Below, piece after piece: positions 8,064 through 15,764 of a stretch of 18,270 bases of DNA. The position numbers were made by a program, and so were the translations under genes. Where the stretch lies: positions 1 to 18,270 of the forward strand of contig JALNYV010000030.1 in the NCBI GenBank assembly GCA_023229785.1, given 5' to 3'. Origin of the DNA: Candidatus Dojkabacteria bacterium. GTDB lineage: Bacteria > Patescibacteria > Dojkabacteria > SC72. The notes below the pieces were generated by a model. That model did not search any database. It had not been told where the DNA came from and worked only from the letters and a program-made list of their open reading frames with translations. The first letter of the stretch is position 1. Each line of letters opens with the position of its first letter.

Positions 8064-8582
8064 TTAAACTCCAAATACTTGAGACTCGTAAATGTTTACA
8101 AGTGCCTTAGCTGAGTTTAGTGGGTCGACCCCATGCAATGCGTACTGCATAGTTGTTGTTGTTGTATCTGATTCATCTAGGTCATATGCACTATCTAGGT
8201 CACAGAAGTAACCAGGTAGGTTTGAACCAGTTGTTGTTCCTATTGCAGTTTCAAAAGAAGCTGAATATAGAGTAAATTTTGATACGTCACACAATGCTTT
8301 AGCTTTTGCTACTGTTTGGTTATCAGATGCGTTAGTATAAGTACCAACGAAACTACCAATCTCAGCACCAGCTACACCAGTTGTGTTAAGAGGCATACCC
8401 TTTTCTGTTCCAAGACCAGCAACATGTCCGAAGACAAGTGCACCAGCTGTACCAGCAGTGATAAAACCTGAAGCGAGCTTTACAGAATAACCAATAGTAA
8501 ATGCTTCACTATTTGTCATTATTCTTGAAAGCAATACGGGAGCACCATTTGTTTGAAGTGTTCCTTGATTTATAAATGCCAT
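8064..8582 (-). CDS. Probable capsid decoration protein
   Basis: The 172-residue product is rich in Ala, Gly and Thr, with short beta segments (FITAGTAGALVFGHVAGLG) and a C-terminal ALVNIYESQVFGV. No enzyme motif, membrane segment or signal peptide is seen. Its position between the scaffold-like and the major capsid genes is typical of head-decoration or cement proteins, and its composition fits a compact beta-tulip type protein. The assignment rests mostly on context. Confidence 0.6.
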   Translation of the reverse strand: MAFINQGTLQTNGAPVLLSRIMTNSEAFTIGYSVKLASGFITAGTAGALVFGHVAGLGTEKGMPLNTTGVAGAEIGSFVGTYTNASDNQTVAKAKALCDVSKFTLYSASFETAIGTTTGSNLPGYFCDLDSAYDLDESDTTTTTMQYALHGVDPLNSAKALVNIYESQVFGV

Positions 8583-8608
8583 GTTTTAAATGTTAAATTA
8601 ATTTTTAA

Positions 8609-9295
8609 TTAATCTTTGACGTGTTGCAACAGTTCGGCAATAAATTCTGGATGCTTAAGTTTTAATTTAAGAATCTGTTCTTTAGTTCTTCCAGTTGTTT
8701 CAGCTAGTTTTATCTCTCTAGGAGTTAAAACTTCGTTTGGTTTTGCTGGAGGATTACCTCTTGGTGTTGGGGGATTAGAATAAGGATTTTTATCCTTAGT
8801 TGTATCTATTAGGTTATCGTTTCCCAATAGGAGAGTTTTAGCTTCTCCAATTATAGAAAGAAATTCATCTACAGAAGTAAGTCCTTCGGTGTTAAACCTA
8901 TTAAACTTCTTTTGTAAAGCATCCCTCTTAAGACCAGTAGGGTCATTATCAGGATTAAATTCCTTGTTATCTATAATGAACTTCTCAAATGCTGCCTTTT
9001 TATTAGCCTGAGCATTTGACGATTCTTTAGATTGTAGAATTTTTTCTACAGCTAAAGCGATTTTTTCATCTTCAGTTAGAACCTTATTAGGGTCAGGAGT
9101 TATAGGAACTTCTTCCTTCTTGTCCAAAAGTTGTTTAACTAATGAATTTTGAAGTCTTAAGTCTTTAACTTCTTCTACTAAATTGGCAATAACCTTATCG
9201 GCTTCTTTACCTTTTTCGTCTTCGATTTCGACTGGAATTGGATTTCCTTGTTCGTCAAGTTTATCTGTTCCGTCTTCGTTCTTTTGATATTCCAT
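8609..9295 (-). CDS. Scaffold-like protein
   Basis: This 228-residue, highly charged protein opens with an acidic segment, has a predicted coiled coil near residues 30-60 (VEEVKDLRLQNSLVKQLLDKKEE), a helical centre, a Pro-rich hinge near 175-190 (NPPTPRGNPPAKPN), and a basic helical C terminus (ILKLKLKHPEFIAELLQ). Scaffold proteins typically have this helical acidic body and a basic C-terminal capsid-binding helix, and lie just upstream of the capsid genes. No protease triad is visible. The gene is the first after a strong promoter and a folded leader of about 175 nt, with only a weak GGGAA 11 nt before the ATG. Confidence 0.7.
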   Translation of the reverse strand: MEYQKNEDGTDKLDEQGNPIPVEIEDEKGKEADKVIANLVEEVKDLRLQNSLVKQLLDKKEEVPITPDPNKVLTEDEKIALAVEKILQSKESSNAQANKKAAFEKFIIDNKEFNPDNDPTGLKRDALQKKFNRFNTEGLTSVDEFLSIIGEAKTLLLGNDNLIDTTKDKNPYSNPPTPRGNPPAKPNEVLTPREIKLAETTGRTKEQILKLKLKHPEFIAELLQHVKD

Positions 9296-9342
9296 ATCAA
9301 TTAATTCCCAATAGATTCCCTTTATATTAATACACTTGTTAA

Positions 9343-9459
9343 CCGAGCAATGCCTCGGATAGGTCGAGTCCTATAATCTATTTGAAATACGATTAAACTA
9401 TATTCTTATAGTTTACGGGAGAGATAATTAAGCGAACTTAATTCTTCTCCCTAGTAAAC
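9343..9459 (-). ncRNA. Structured 5' leader of the scaffold-capsid operon
   Basis: The minus-strand transcript from the promoter at 9506-9478 folds before the scaffold ATG at 9295. A long hairpin at 9459-9411 pairs GTTTAC/GTAAAC, GGGAGA/TCTCCC and AATTAAG/CTTAATT (19 pairs) around a UUCG loop. A second hairpin at 9415-9394 (TAAACTATA/TATAGTTTA, loop AGAA) reuses bases 9411-9415 of the first, so the lower stem of the first competes with the second. A third (CCGAG/CTCGG, 9358-9343) follows. This is a cis-regulatory leader or RNA stabiliser; no known riboswitch class is recognised. Confidence 0.6.
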
Positions 9460-9477
9460 CATACGAATATTTACTTT

Positions 9478-9506
9478 ATTATAGCATACTTTTTAAGCTT
9501 TGTCAA
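9478..9506 (-). promoter_or_regulatory. Consensus sigma70 promoter for the scaffold-capsid operon
   Basis: TTGACA (9506-9501), a 17-bp spacer ending TGC (extended -10) and TATAAT (9483-9478) on the minus strand. It lies at and just past the end of the 77-aa gene. Predicted start of transcription is near 9471. It shares TTGACAAAG and TATGCTATAATA with the terS promoter. Confidence 0.85.
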
Positions 9507-9726
9507 CACTAACATTCTTTATTTGTTTTGACAACCATTCTGTTCTAAAATAAGCACCACGAGTTAAATCTTGTTGTTCTTTGGGACAAGTAAAATGAAG
9601 TCTCATATCACGAGCCATAATAGCTCTAAGGTATTCTTGAAGACCATCAATCTTAGATAATTCTATTAAGATTAATTTTTCTTCATCTTTATTTATAATA
9701 TCATCAATTGGGTTTATATTTTCCAT
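9493..9726 (-). CDS. Conserved-looking 77-aa protein between portal and scaffold
   Basis: The product is a small, mostly helical, charged protein with LQEYLRAIMARDMRLHFTCP followed by EQQDLTRGAYFRTEWLSKQI in its second half. I recognise this type as a recurrent short ORF beside phage portal genes but know no assigned function. It starts just after the portal stop (TAATAATTATG), so it is probably translated by coupling. Its last codons overlap the -35 of the next promoter. Confidence 0.65.
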   Translation of the reverse strand: MENINPIDDIINKDEEKLILIELSKIDGLQEYLRAIMARDMRLHFTCPKEQQDLTRGAYFRTEWLSKQIKNVSVDKA

Positions 9727-9731
9727 AATTA

Positions 9732-11774
9732 TTATCCAAGCATATTATTTGATAATTGTTGCATTTCATTTTTTCCGCCCATCATTCCTTGTACTGCATT
9801 TTGAGCTACATTACCTTCTGGATTTGGATTTGCACCCTTATCCATCATTGGATTACTTTCTTTTGATTGTGGATTTAAAACATCCTCTTTTATTATTTTA
9901 GCTGGGTCATCTCCCATCTTTTCTGCTGTTTGAGCTAGAAGTTCTTCTCTATTTACCATATCACCAAAGAATGATAAGTATACTCTATCTTTCTCTAGCT
10001 GTAATGCTTTCTCCATATCTTTATTTGTGTCATTCTTAGTGGATGGAACAAGTTTAATATCAAAATCCATATTAGGAATATAACTTGCTTCAATAGCAAC
10101 ATATTCAATCTTTCTATTATTAGATAATTCGTATATATCACTCTTTATTTTTTGTTGAGCAGCAGTTGGCATATCTTCCTTATTTTTATATATCTCAATT
10201 ATCTTACTCCCCCTCTTTCCATTAGAAAGAACAGCAGAATCAATCTTGAATGTATTAAATGCTTTATTAGCTTCTGCGGAAGCTCCTTCTCCACCGATTT
10301 GTTCAACCATTGGAGAATTTGCATCCATCCAATATTGAGCAATATTTTTTGTTCTTAAATAAGCCTTTCTCTTTACTCCGTATTTAACCCATCGTCCAAA
10401 GAGTCCAAGCATAGCAGATACTCCTTCAGCAGCTACACGAATTTCTTGTGCAGTTGTTCTATCTCCAGCTCCAGCTTGTCCAGAAGAAACTTTATCCATA
10501 GAAGATTCTTCCATTACTGTTCTTGTGTAATTAAGAATGAATTGATGCCAGTTTCCTGGAGTACCAAGGTCTAGTTTCATAAACGCTTGATTAATAGGTA
10601 GTCCTCCTGTATCAACAGGAGTTCTTCGCCCTGGTCTTAGATAATCATCTTCAATAGAATCAAATCCATTAGTTAACATTGGAGGGAATATTGTAAGGAA
10701 TGATTGGTCTAACAACATATTTGTAAGAACATCCAATACATCTTGCATTGATTTTAGATTATCAGGGAGACTTTTACCATAAAAGAAATCAGAAGAAAAT
10801 TGCTGATATTTTATATCAAAGAAAGGAAGTTCTTTATGATTAAATGGAAGAGGACAAATTTCTTCAGTTCCATCTTTTGTTACTATTGGATTTAACCAAA
10901 CACAATTGGCTTCAATAATAAATTGGTCATTATCCCTATCATATCTTCTTATTACTTCTACTTGTCCATCTTGTACATCATCACTTATATAATCTTGATA
11001 ATAAGGACGAGGTTCATTTTCCCCATAAGTTGTTTTGTGTGGTTCAACATATTTAGATTTATCAAACATTGAAAAATCTTGTTCAAATTGTTGAAAATAC
11101 ATTACATTTCTCCAAAAACATCTTGGTTGTTCTTTAACAGAACCGATACCAATAGAAGCTGGATAAAAGTCTTCTAACTTTACTACTTGGGCGAATAGTT
11201 TATTTTCTTTAATTTCTCCCTCACTTACAGTTATATCATCACCAGAACCTTTAACATTTCTTACTTTTCTAGTTCTAGTCTCTTGTCCTTCATATCCAAT
11301 AGCAGTTCCTTTTATTATAGCTTCTTGAATCCAAGAAACCATAAACTTATCATAGTCATCTACGTCTTCAGAGTATTCATATAGATTTGACATTATAAGA
11401 CCCTTACTCATATCTTCATCCCCCCTTCCAACAACTTCAGCAATAGGAAGAACAGATATAACCTTAGCTAAAATTGCATTTACTTTGTTTCTTGTGAAAC
11501 CATCATGAACAATTGATTGCCAGTCTTCAATATCATCTCTTATATTTACATTAGTATTATATCTTTGATATGAATCTTCAATATAAGGAATCAAACTCAT
11601 ACCATCAAAATTAGCAAAAGATTGATTACGTTGTTCTGCGGCAAGTCTAAAAAGAACCCTATTATGTTTCATTAGTTCCTTTTCCCTATCACTTGCTTCC
11701 CATTTTTCATAAGAAGATTCTTCTTTCTTTACTTCACCTATTTTTTGAGATTCAAAGTCTAGTTCTTGTGCCAT
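9732..11774 (-). CDS. Portal protein
   Basis: At 680 residues the size fits a large portal of the P22-type length class. Recognisable parts are the acidic N-terminal region, the wing/stem pattern ELPFFDIKYQQFSSDFFYGK then SLPDNLKSMQDVLDVLTNML (about residues 305-345), and a Gln/Met/Asn/Gly-rich C-terminal end. Portals form the dodecameric ring at the capsid vertex through which TerL pumps DNA. Context agrees: it lies between terminase and scaffold genes. It is transcribed from its own promoter at 11831-11803; the ATG at 11774 has no Shine-Dalgarno (AACAAATG). Confidence 0.85.
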   Translation of the reverse strand: MAQELDFESQKIGEVKKEESSYEKWEASDREKELMKHNRVLFRLAAEQRNQSFANFDGMSLIPYIEDSYQRYNTNVNIRDDIEDWQSIVHDGFTRNKVNAILAKVISVLPIAEVVGRGDEDMSKGLIMSNLYEYSEDVDDYDKFMVSWIQEAIIKGTAIGYEGQETRTRKVRNVKGSGDDITVSEGEIKENKLFAQVVKLEDFYPASIGIGSVKEQPRCFWRNVMYFQQFEQDFSMFDKSKYVEPHKTTYGENEPRPYYQDYISDDVQDGQVEVIRRYDRDNDQFIIEANCVWLNPIVTKDGTEEICPLPFNHKELPFFDIKYQQFSSDFFYGKSLPDNLKSMQDVLDVLTNMLLDQSFLTIFPPMLTNGFDSIEDDYLRPGRRTPVDTGGLPINQAFMKLDLGTPGNWHQFILNYTRTVMEESSMDKVSSGQAGAGDRTTAQEIRVAAEGVSAMLGLFGRWVKYGVKRKAYLRTKNIAQYWMDANSPMVEQIGGEGASAEANKAFNTFKIDSAVLSNGKRGSKIIEIYKNKEDMPTAAQQKIKSDIYELSNNRKIEYVAIEASYIPNMDFDIKLVPSTKNDTNKDMEKALQLEKDRVYLSFFGDMVNREELLAQTAEKMGDDPAKIIKEDVLNPQSKESNPMMDKGANPNPEGNVAQNAVQGMMGGKNEMQQLSNNMLG

Positions 11775-11793
11775 TTGTTTTGTAGTTAATTTA

Positions 11794-11831
11794 TGTGATT
11801 ATATTATATCACAATTATGAGTTAATGTCAA
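11794..11831 (-). promoter_or_regulatory. Portal promoter with overlapping inverted repeat
   Basis: Minus-strand TTGACA (11831-11826), a 17-bp spacer ending TGA (extended -10) and TATAAT (11808-11803). An inverted repeat TGTGAT-N8-ATCACA (11794-11813) brackets the -10, a position suited to a repressor operator. The spacing does not fit the CRP consensus (TGTGA-N6-TCACA). Predicted 5' leader of about 22 nt. Confidence 0.75.
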
Positions 11832-11839
11832 GTTTCGGA

Positions 11840-11865
11840 GAGTACTCCTCACCCTGAGAGTACTC
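11840..11865 (-). other. Stable hairpin between the 133-aa gene and the portal promoter
   Basis: GAGTACTC occurs twice, and the arms extend to 11 pairs with one bulge around a three-base loop. It lies directly after the stop of the 133-aa gene and before the portal -35. No U-tract follows on either strand, so it may be a 3'-end protector or weak terminator rather than a classical intrinsic terminator. Confidence 0.5.
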
Positions 11866-11869
11866 AGAC

Positions 11870-12271
11870 CTATTTTACTCGTAATTCCTGATAAGCCATC
11901 TGGGCTTCTTTTCTATGTTCATTATTGTTTTTCAATAAGTATATATTCGTTCTAAGTTTATCAATACTATCCCAATAACCCTCTCGATAGTTCTTAATCT
12001 TCTGGATAAGTTCAGCATTATCTTCGTATTCCTCAAAATATTTCTTACTTTCTAATTGAAAGTTCTTCTCTTCTATATCATATCCAAATTGACTTAAGTT
12101 TTTCGAACATTCACCAATATAAGCACTTACACCATCGCCCGTCCAAAATATTCTATAAAAACCAAACTTAATTCGTTTAAAACGTATATGTTTAGACATA
12201 GATTCAACTTCATATCTTAAACGTCTAAACCAACATGAACCTTGTTCTAAATAATTATTTTCTTTTTTCAT
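11870..12271 (-). CDS. Hypothetical 133-aa protein
   Basis: I do not recognise this protein. The first half is basic and aromatic (FRRLRYEVESMSKHIRFKRI, FGFYRIFWTGDGVSAYI). The second half is charged helix (SKKYFEEYEDNAELIQKIKN, then YREGYWDSIDKLRTNIYLL). It has two isolated Cys and no membrane segment. It starts three bases after the HNH gene's stop (TAATATATG) and is the last gene before the portal promoter, so it belongs to the terminase transcript. Confidence 0.6.
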   Translation of the reverse strand: MKKENNYLEQGSCWFRRLRYEVESMSKHIRFKRIKFGFYRIFWTGDGVSAYIGECSKNLSQFGYDIEEKNFQLESKKYFEEYEDNAELIQKIKNYREGYWDSIDKLRTNIYLLKNNNEHRKEAQMAYQELRVK

Positions 12272-12274
12272 ATA

Positions 12275-12886
12275 TTATAATTCATATTTAATAATTTTTG
12301 TATGTTTGCGACTATTACAAGACTTACATAATGGTTGTATATTTTCTATATTATCAGACCCTCCTTTAATCAATGGAATTATATGGTCTTCTGTAAGAGT
12401 TATATCTGGTTCTGATTTATGGCAACATGGACAAGTATAGTTATATTGGATTTTTAATGTTTGCCATTCTCCTAATGTATGAGAACCTTCAGCGTTCATT
12501 TTTCTTACTCTTCTTTGTTTAATGTGCATTAATTTATTTTCATAACCACCTTTCCATTGATATGCTTTTTCACCTCTGTGAGAATCTCCTATTTTTATTT
12601 TAGTGGCTTCACTAAGTTTTTTGCCAGTAAGTTTATTTATAATTTTTAATATTGTTTCCTTGGCATGTTTTTTACCCTTATTAGATTTACCAAGTTGTTT
12701 AACTTGTTCCATTCTTTTAGGATTATTTTTTACAATATCACTCATTTTTAATTTTATTTCTTGTGAATTTTTTCTACCAGTAATATTTTTTATTCTTTTG
12801 TTTATAGTTTCAATAGAAAGTTTCCTACCAAGCATGTGTTTACCAGTTTTCATTTCCTTCGTTCTTTTATATATTCCACTAGGCAT
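12275..12886 (-). CDS. HNH homing endonuclease with NUMOD3 repeats
   Basis: The 203-residue protein has N-terminal NUMOD3-type DNA-binding repeats (about residues 5-100: [20 protein letters not shown], and [13 protein letters not shown]) and a C-terminal HNH nuclease. In the nuclease, Cys152/Cys155 and Cys187/Cys190 are the likely structural zinc ligands, EDHIIP holds Asp167/His168, Asn182 lies in NIQPLC and His195 in SRKH. Such free-standing enzymes cleave DNA and spread within phage genomes. The gene is inserted between terminase and portal genes and is translated in line with the 56-aa gene (TAATTATG). A helper role in packaging, as for some HNH proteins beside terminases, is possible but less likely given the NUMOD3 repeats. 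Confidence 0.85.
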   Translation of the reverse strand: MPSGIYKRTKEMKTGKHMLGRKLSIETINKRIKNITGRKNSQEIKLKMSDIVKNNPKRMEQVKQLGKSNKGKKHAKETILKIINKLTGKKLSEATKIKIGDSHRGEKAYQWKGGYENKLMHIKQRRVRKMNAEGSHTLGEWQTLKIQYNYTCPCCHKSEPDITLTEDHIIPLIKGGSDNIENIQPLCKSCNSRKHTKIIKYEL

Positions 12887-12888
12887 AA

Positions 12889-13059
12889 TTAATTCTTGTC
12901 CCTACTTGTTTCTCCATAAGTTTTTTTAAATCCTAATTGGTCACTATTTTTAATTTCTTCTAAACATTCTATATATACTGTTTCACCTCCAGGAAACATA
13001 TCTTCTAGTTGGTTAATACTATCTGCATATGCAATTTTTTTAATTATGTATTGTTTCAT
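12889..13059 (-). CDS. Hypothetical 56-aa protein downstream of TerL
   Basis: The start at 13059 follows the TerL stop as TAATATG; a longer reading from 13128 would overlap TerL by more than 60 bases and is less likely. The product begins [20 protein letters not shown] and contains [14 protein letters not shown]. It is small, mixed alpha/beta in appearance and has one Cys. I cannot assign a function. Its coupled position between TerL and the HNH gene suggests it is expressed with packaging proteins. Confidence 0.6.
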   Translation of the reverse strand: MKQYIIKKIAYADSINQLEDMFPGGETVYIECLEEIKNSDQLGFKKTYGETSRDKN

Positions 13060-13060
13060 A

Positions 13061-14698
13061 TTAATATCCAGTACTTTTTCTACTACCCCATGAACGAGTA
13101 GTTCTTTCTTTCTTTTTAAATTTATCAAATGGAGTATGAATTTTTTCTAGTTGTTCACTTAATCCAATTGCCCCATATTCAAAAGCTGAACGATAGTGAG
13201 ATGTAGAGTCATGCTTTGGGGATTCACTTCTTACTTCTCCAACACCATTTACTTTAACAACAGGATATGATGCTTGAATCATACATAGATTGAAATATCT
13301 AGTTCTTGGATTATCATTAAGAAATATTCTATTCATGATTAACATCTTTGCTTCATGTTTTCTTATTTTAAATTCTTTCCACTTATCTCTAAAATTAATT
13401 ATTATATTATATCTTCTTAGTATAGAAAGAATAGTATCATCAGTAATTTGATTTTGGAATCTTCCTGCTGGGTCTCCAAAGTGAGTTGCTGTTTTCCAGT
13501 TCTTTCTAATATTAATAGTATCTAACTCTTCTTTTTTGTATTCATAATTAATTTCTCCATAAATCATACCAGTAACAAAAGGAATATAAAAGTCTATATT
13601 CTTTCCAGTATTTCTATATACATCTATTATTCTTAATCCATCACGTTGAGGTTGTGCCCAAATCATTGCTGTATCATCTGTCTTTCCAAAGTCCCAGAAT
13701 ACATATAGAGGTAAACTATCATCATATTCATATTTACCCAGTAAAACATTATTATCATTCCATTCTTGATACACACGTCCTACCTTAGACTTGGTATATG
13801 ATATATCAAGTTCTTGGGCTATTTCTTCTTCTGTACGTCTCTTACATTCATAGGCATACCATTGAGCATCTTTAAGTGGATGTTCTCTCCAGTGGAGAGT
13901 TACAATATCAATACCACTATCTCTCAACATTGCATAGTAGTCATATCCATTAGGAGTAGAGTTAGCAATACGACAGTTTGTGGCATCACCTGCTGATTCC
14001 CAAGCATCCTTAGCATAATCCCAGAAAGCCAACTCATCGAAAGCAATATATGTTTTACGACTTCCTCTACCGAAGTTAGGGTTCATTGTATCTCCTGTTA
14101 TGATATTACCATTCTCAGGATTAGCTAGTTTAAGTTTAGTTCTATGTTTCTTCATCACAAATCCATTTGGCATCATCCAATCAGGTGTACTAGAAAGAGC
14201 ATAATCTATTTTTCCAAATAGAGAGTCAATAGAACGGTCATCAACAAGTTTCTCTTTATATGAACCAAGTAGTCCATTACTTCCTTCTCTGAATAACCAA
14301 TACCAATATGCGATATAACAAAATACTAACCATGATACTCCCATTTCACGAGACTTCTCAATAAACACATCTCTACCTTTATCTATATGTTCAACAACAT
14401 TTCTGATGGCTCTTTTCTGACATTCAAATAATATAAAAGGAAAATGTTTCATACTCATTTTAGGATTAAATGTCCATCCAAAATTCTCTATAAAGAAAAT
14501 ACATCCTGCTGCTGGGTCATTAGGTTGCTGGCATAAATAAGAGATATTCTTTCTTGCTTCGGGACTTCTATTTCCTGCATCATTTATCTTTAATCTTTCT
14601 TTAAGTTTAGCTTGATATTCTGGAGAATAAAGATACTCTTGCAGTATCCTTTCTCTTCTAGTCTGTTCCGATGTGACTTCTTCTGGCGTTAAACTCAT
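13061..14698 (-). CDS. terL: Terminase large subunit
   Basis: The 545-residue product contains all the parts of a DNA-packaging motor. The ATPase has a deviant Walker A, EKSREMGVS (residues 114-122; the Lys precedes the Ser-Arg as in lambda gpA rather than following Gly), Walker B TYIAFDE with Asp221/Glu222, and a coupling motif ANSTPNG (245-251). The C-terminal RNase H-like nuclease has Asp336 in FWDFG, Asp409 in HFGDPAG and Asp497 in SPKHDSTSHYRSAF. The protein docks on the portal, pumps DNA and cuts concatemers. Its ATG is one base after the terS stop (TAATATG), so the two are translationally coupled. Confidence 0.93.
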   Translation of the reverse strand: MSLTPEEVTSEQTRRERILQEYLYSPEYQAKLKERLKINDAGNRSPEARKNISYLCQQPNDPAAGCIFFIENFGWTFNPKMSMKHFPFILFECQKRAIRNVVEHIDKGRDVFIEKSREMGVSWLVFCYIAYWYWLFREGSNGLLGSYKEKLVDDRSIDSLFGKIDYALSSTPDWMMPNGFVMKKHRTKLKLANPENGNIITGDTMNPNFGRGSRKTYIAFDELAFWDYAKDAWESAGDATNCRIANSTPNGYDYYAMLRDSGIDIVTLHWREHPLKDAQWYAYECKRRTEEEIAQELDISYTKSKVGRVYQEWNDNNVLLGKYEYDDSLPLYVFWDFGKTDDTAMIWAQPQRDGLRIIDVYRNTGKNIDFYIPFVTGMIYGEINYEYKKEELDTINIRKNWKTATHFGDPAGRFQNQITDDTILSILRRYNIIINFRDKWKEFKIRKHEAKMLIMNRIFLNDNPRTRYFNLCMIQASYPVVKVNGVGEVRSESPKHDSTSHYRSAFEYGAIGLSEQLEKIHTPFDKFKKKERTTRSWGSRKSTGY

Positions 14699-14699
14699 A

Positions 14700-15311
14700 T
14701 TATTTCTTTGATTCTACAATTGCATCCCTGGCTTTCATTATGACCTTAAGTGCATCTTCAGAACTTATATTATCTACATCAATCTTACTCATCTTAATTA
14801 AATTCTCAGTAGTTTCTCCCCTTAGTAATCTTCCTTTATCAATAGCCATACTTAACAAATCCTTTAAATCTCTAAGTTGAACATTATCTATTCCCTTATT
14901 AGTATTATATTTCTCTAGTTTCTTAGTTATAATCTCAGCTACAGTATCTCTCATTGTATCAAGTTTATCCCTGAATGATTCTTCCATAATAGCAATATCA
15001 GACCTAATTCTAGGATTCTTCTTTAATGACCTACTATCAAGAGCCTCTTGAACTATCTCAACAGATTCTTGTGTAAGCCCCCATAATTCTGGAGCTTTCT
15101 TTATCTTTCTAACAATAGCTTGTGTAATAGCAGTAAGTCTTGCATCATCAGATTCTGGGGATATAAGTAGTATCCCATTCTCTTTAGCAGCTTCTTTATA
15201 ACTTAAATGAGTTAAACTCTTAAATATCCTTACTTCTTGTTCTTTATTTAATACAGGATATGGAACAACTACTTTTCCATTTGAATCTTTCTTAGGTTTC
15301 TTTTTTGACAT
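14700..15311 (-). CDS. terS: Terminase small subunit
   Basis: The 203-residue protein has a basic N terminus, a helix-turn-helix-like region (SLTHLSYKEAAKENGI, about residues 32-47), a helical oligomerisation core (about 105-160) and a C-terminal ALKVIMKARDAIVESKK. The segment DLKDLLSMAIDKGRLLRGET is typical of small terminases. TerS recognises the packaging site and recruits TerL, encoded directly downstream. The gene is driven by a perfect promoter whose -10 ends 7 nt before the ATG, so the mRNA is predicted leaderless. Confidence 0.85.
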   Translation of the reverse strand: MSKKKPKKDSNGKVVVPYPVLNKEQEVRIFKSLTHLSYKEAAKENGILLISPESDDARLTAITQAIVRKIKKAPELWGLTQESVEIVQEALDSRSLKKNPRIRSDIAIMEESFRDKLDTMRDTVAEIITKKLEKYNTNKGIDNVQLRDLKDLLSMAIDKGRLLRGETTENLIKMSKIDVDNISSEDALKVIMKARDAIVESKK

Positions 15312-15318
15312 TACTTAT

Positions 15319-15347
15319 ATTATAGCATATTTGTATTACTTTGTCAA
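15319..15347 (-). promoter_or_regulatory. Consensus sigma70 promoter for terS (leaderless)
   Basis: TTGACA (15347-15342), a 17-bp spacer ending TGC (extended -10) and TATAAT (15324-15319) on the minus strand. The ATG at 15311 follows after ATAAGTA, exactly where transcription should begin. No Shine-Dalgarno could be transcribed from this start. Confidence 0.88.
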
Positions 15348-15488
15348 CTTATTCAGGTACAGAGTGACTTTTCCTTTCTGATATCAGATTAGGAAGTAAA
15401 TAAGTAAGTAATATATCTAATTAACACATACTACTTTATATATAATAATATAACTGTATAATTCATTAGCACTAATAAATCTATTAAT

Positions 15489-15611
15489 CTAATAATTATT
15501 TGCATTATTACGATTCATATCAGATGGCACGGAAGGAGTCACCAACCTTTTTCCCATGCTTTCGCATATGAACCTTAATAATACTTGTATCTTACCTCTA
15601 CTTAACTTCAT
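15489..15611 (-). CDS. Possible 40-aa protein behind its own promoter
   Basis: The ORF begins MKLSRGKIQVLLRFICESMG and ends in an Asn-rich tail (NRNNANNY). It has a basic N-terminal helix-like half and no known motif. The ATG sits in the apical loop of a hairpin (arms 15615-15629 and 15573-15594) whose 3' arm is coding sequence, which could control translation. A consensus promoter starts a transcript about 68 nt upstream. There is no Shine-Dalgarno, as in the neighbours. The alternative is that this transcript is noncoding and the ORF is chance. Confidence 0.45.
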   Translation of the reverse strand: MKLSRGKIQVLLRFICESMGKRLVTPSVPSDMNRNNANNY

Positions 15612-15629
15612 CAATAAGATATTATTAGG
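15573..15629 (-). other. Long hairpin enclosing the 40-aa ORF start codon
   Basis: On the minus-strand RNA, CCTAATAA then TATCTTA (15629-15615) pair with TAAGATA (15594-15588) and, after a CAAG bulge, TATTATTAAGG (15583-15573): about 15 pairs with small bulges. The 20-nt apical loop holds the ATG at 15611. Confidence 0.55.
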
Positions 15630-15685
15630 ACTTTATTTATACTGAGGAATCCCTAACTCAGTTCGTTATATTAAATTGTATCTTA

Positions 15686-15714
15686 AGTATATCATATTTA
15701 AAATCATTTGTCAA
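15686..15714 (-). promoter_or_regulatory. Sigma70 promoter for the terS-upstream transcript
   Basis: Minus-strand TTGACA (15714-15709), a 17-bp spacer ending TGA (extended -10) and TATACT (15691-15686). It begins only about 20 bp after the intrinsic terminator, so it starts a fresh transcript toward terS near 15679. Confidence 0.72.
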
Positions 15715-15732
15715 GTATTAAACTGTTAATAA

Positions 15733-15758
15733 GAAAAGCCCTCAGTAAATGAGAGCTT
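15733..15758 (-). terminator. Intrinsic terminator after the 65-aa HNH-like gene
   Basis: On the minus strand AAGCTCTCA and TGAGGGCTT pair in a nine-base stem (one G-T) with loop TTTAC, and the transcript continues TTTTCTT. It starts seven bases past the stop at 15765 and closes the zinc-ribbon/HNH-like operon. Confidence 0.8.
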
Positions 15759-15764
15759 CTTTGT

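Larger units (their letters stand above)
15348..15735. other. Mostly noncoding block upstream of terS; candidate packaging-site region
   Basis: This 390-bp AT-rich stretch lies between a terminator and the terS promoter. It holds a promoter (15714-15686), a CTGAG/CTCAG hairpin near 15641-15660, a long hairpin (15573-15629), an ATGC-GAAA-GCAT GNRA hairpin near 15557-15568, a 40-aa ORF (15489-15611) and an imperfect palindrome at 15371-15395 (CTGATATCAG flanked by TTCCT/AGGAA). Packaging initiation sites often lie beside terS, so a cos or pac role is plausible but not shown. Confidence 0.45.

Noticed and set aside
11794..11813. CRP site at the portal promoter
   Set aside because: The half-sites TGTGA and TCACA are 10 bases apart rather than 6.
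13060..13128. Longer N terminus for the 56-aa gene
   Set aside because: It would overlap the conserved end of TerL, while the ATG at 13059 follows the TerL stop in the genome's usual TAATATG style.
15500..15570. tRNA, RNase P or tmRNA in the terS-upstream block
   Set aside because: No cloverleaf, TTCGA loop or conserved core of those RNAs is present; only unassigned hairpins are seen.
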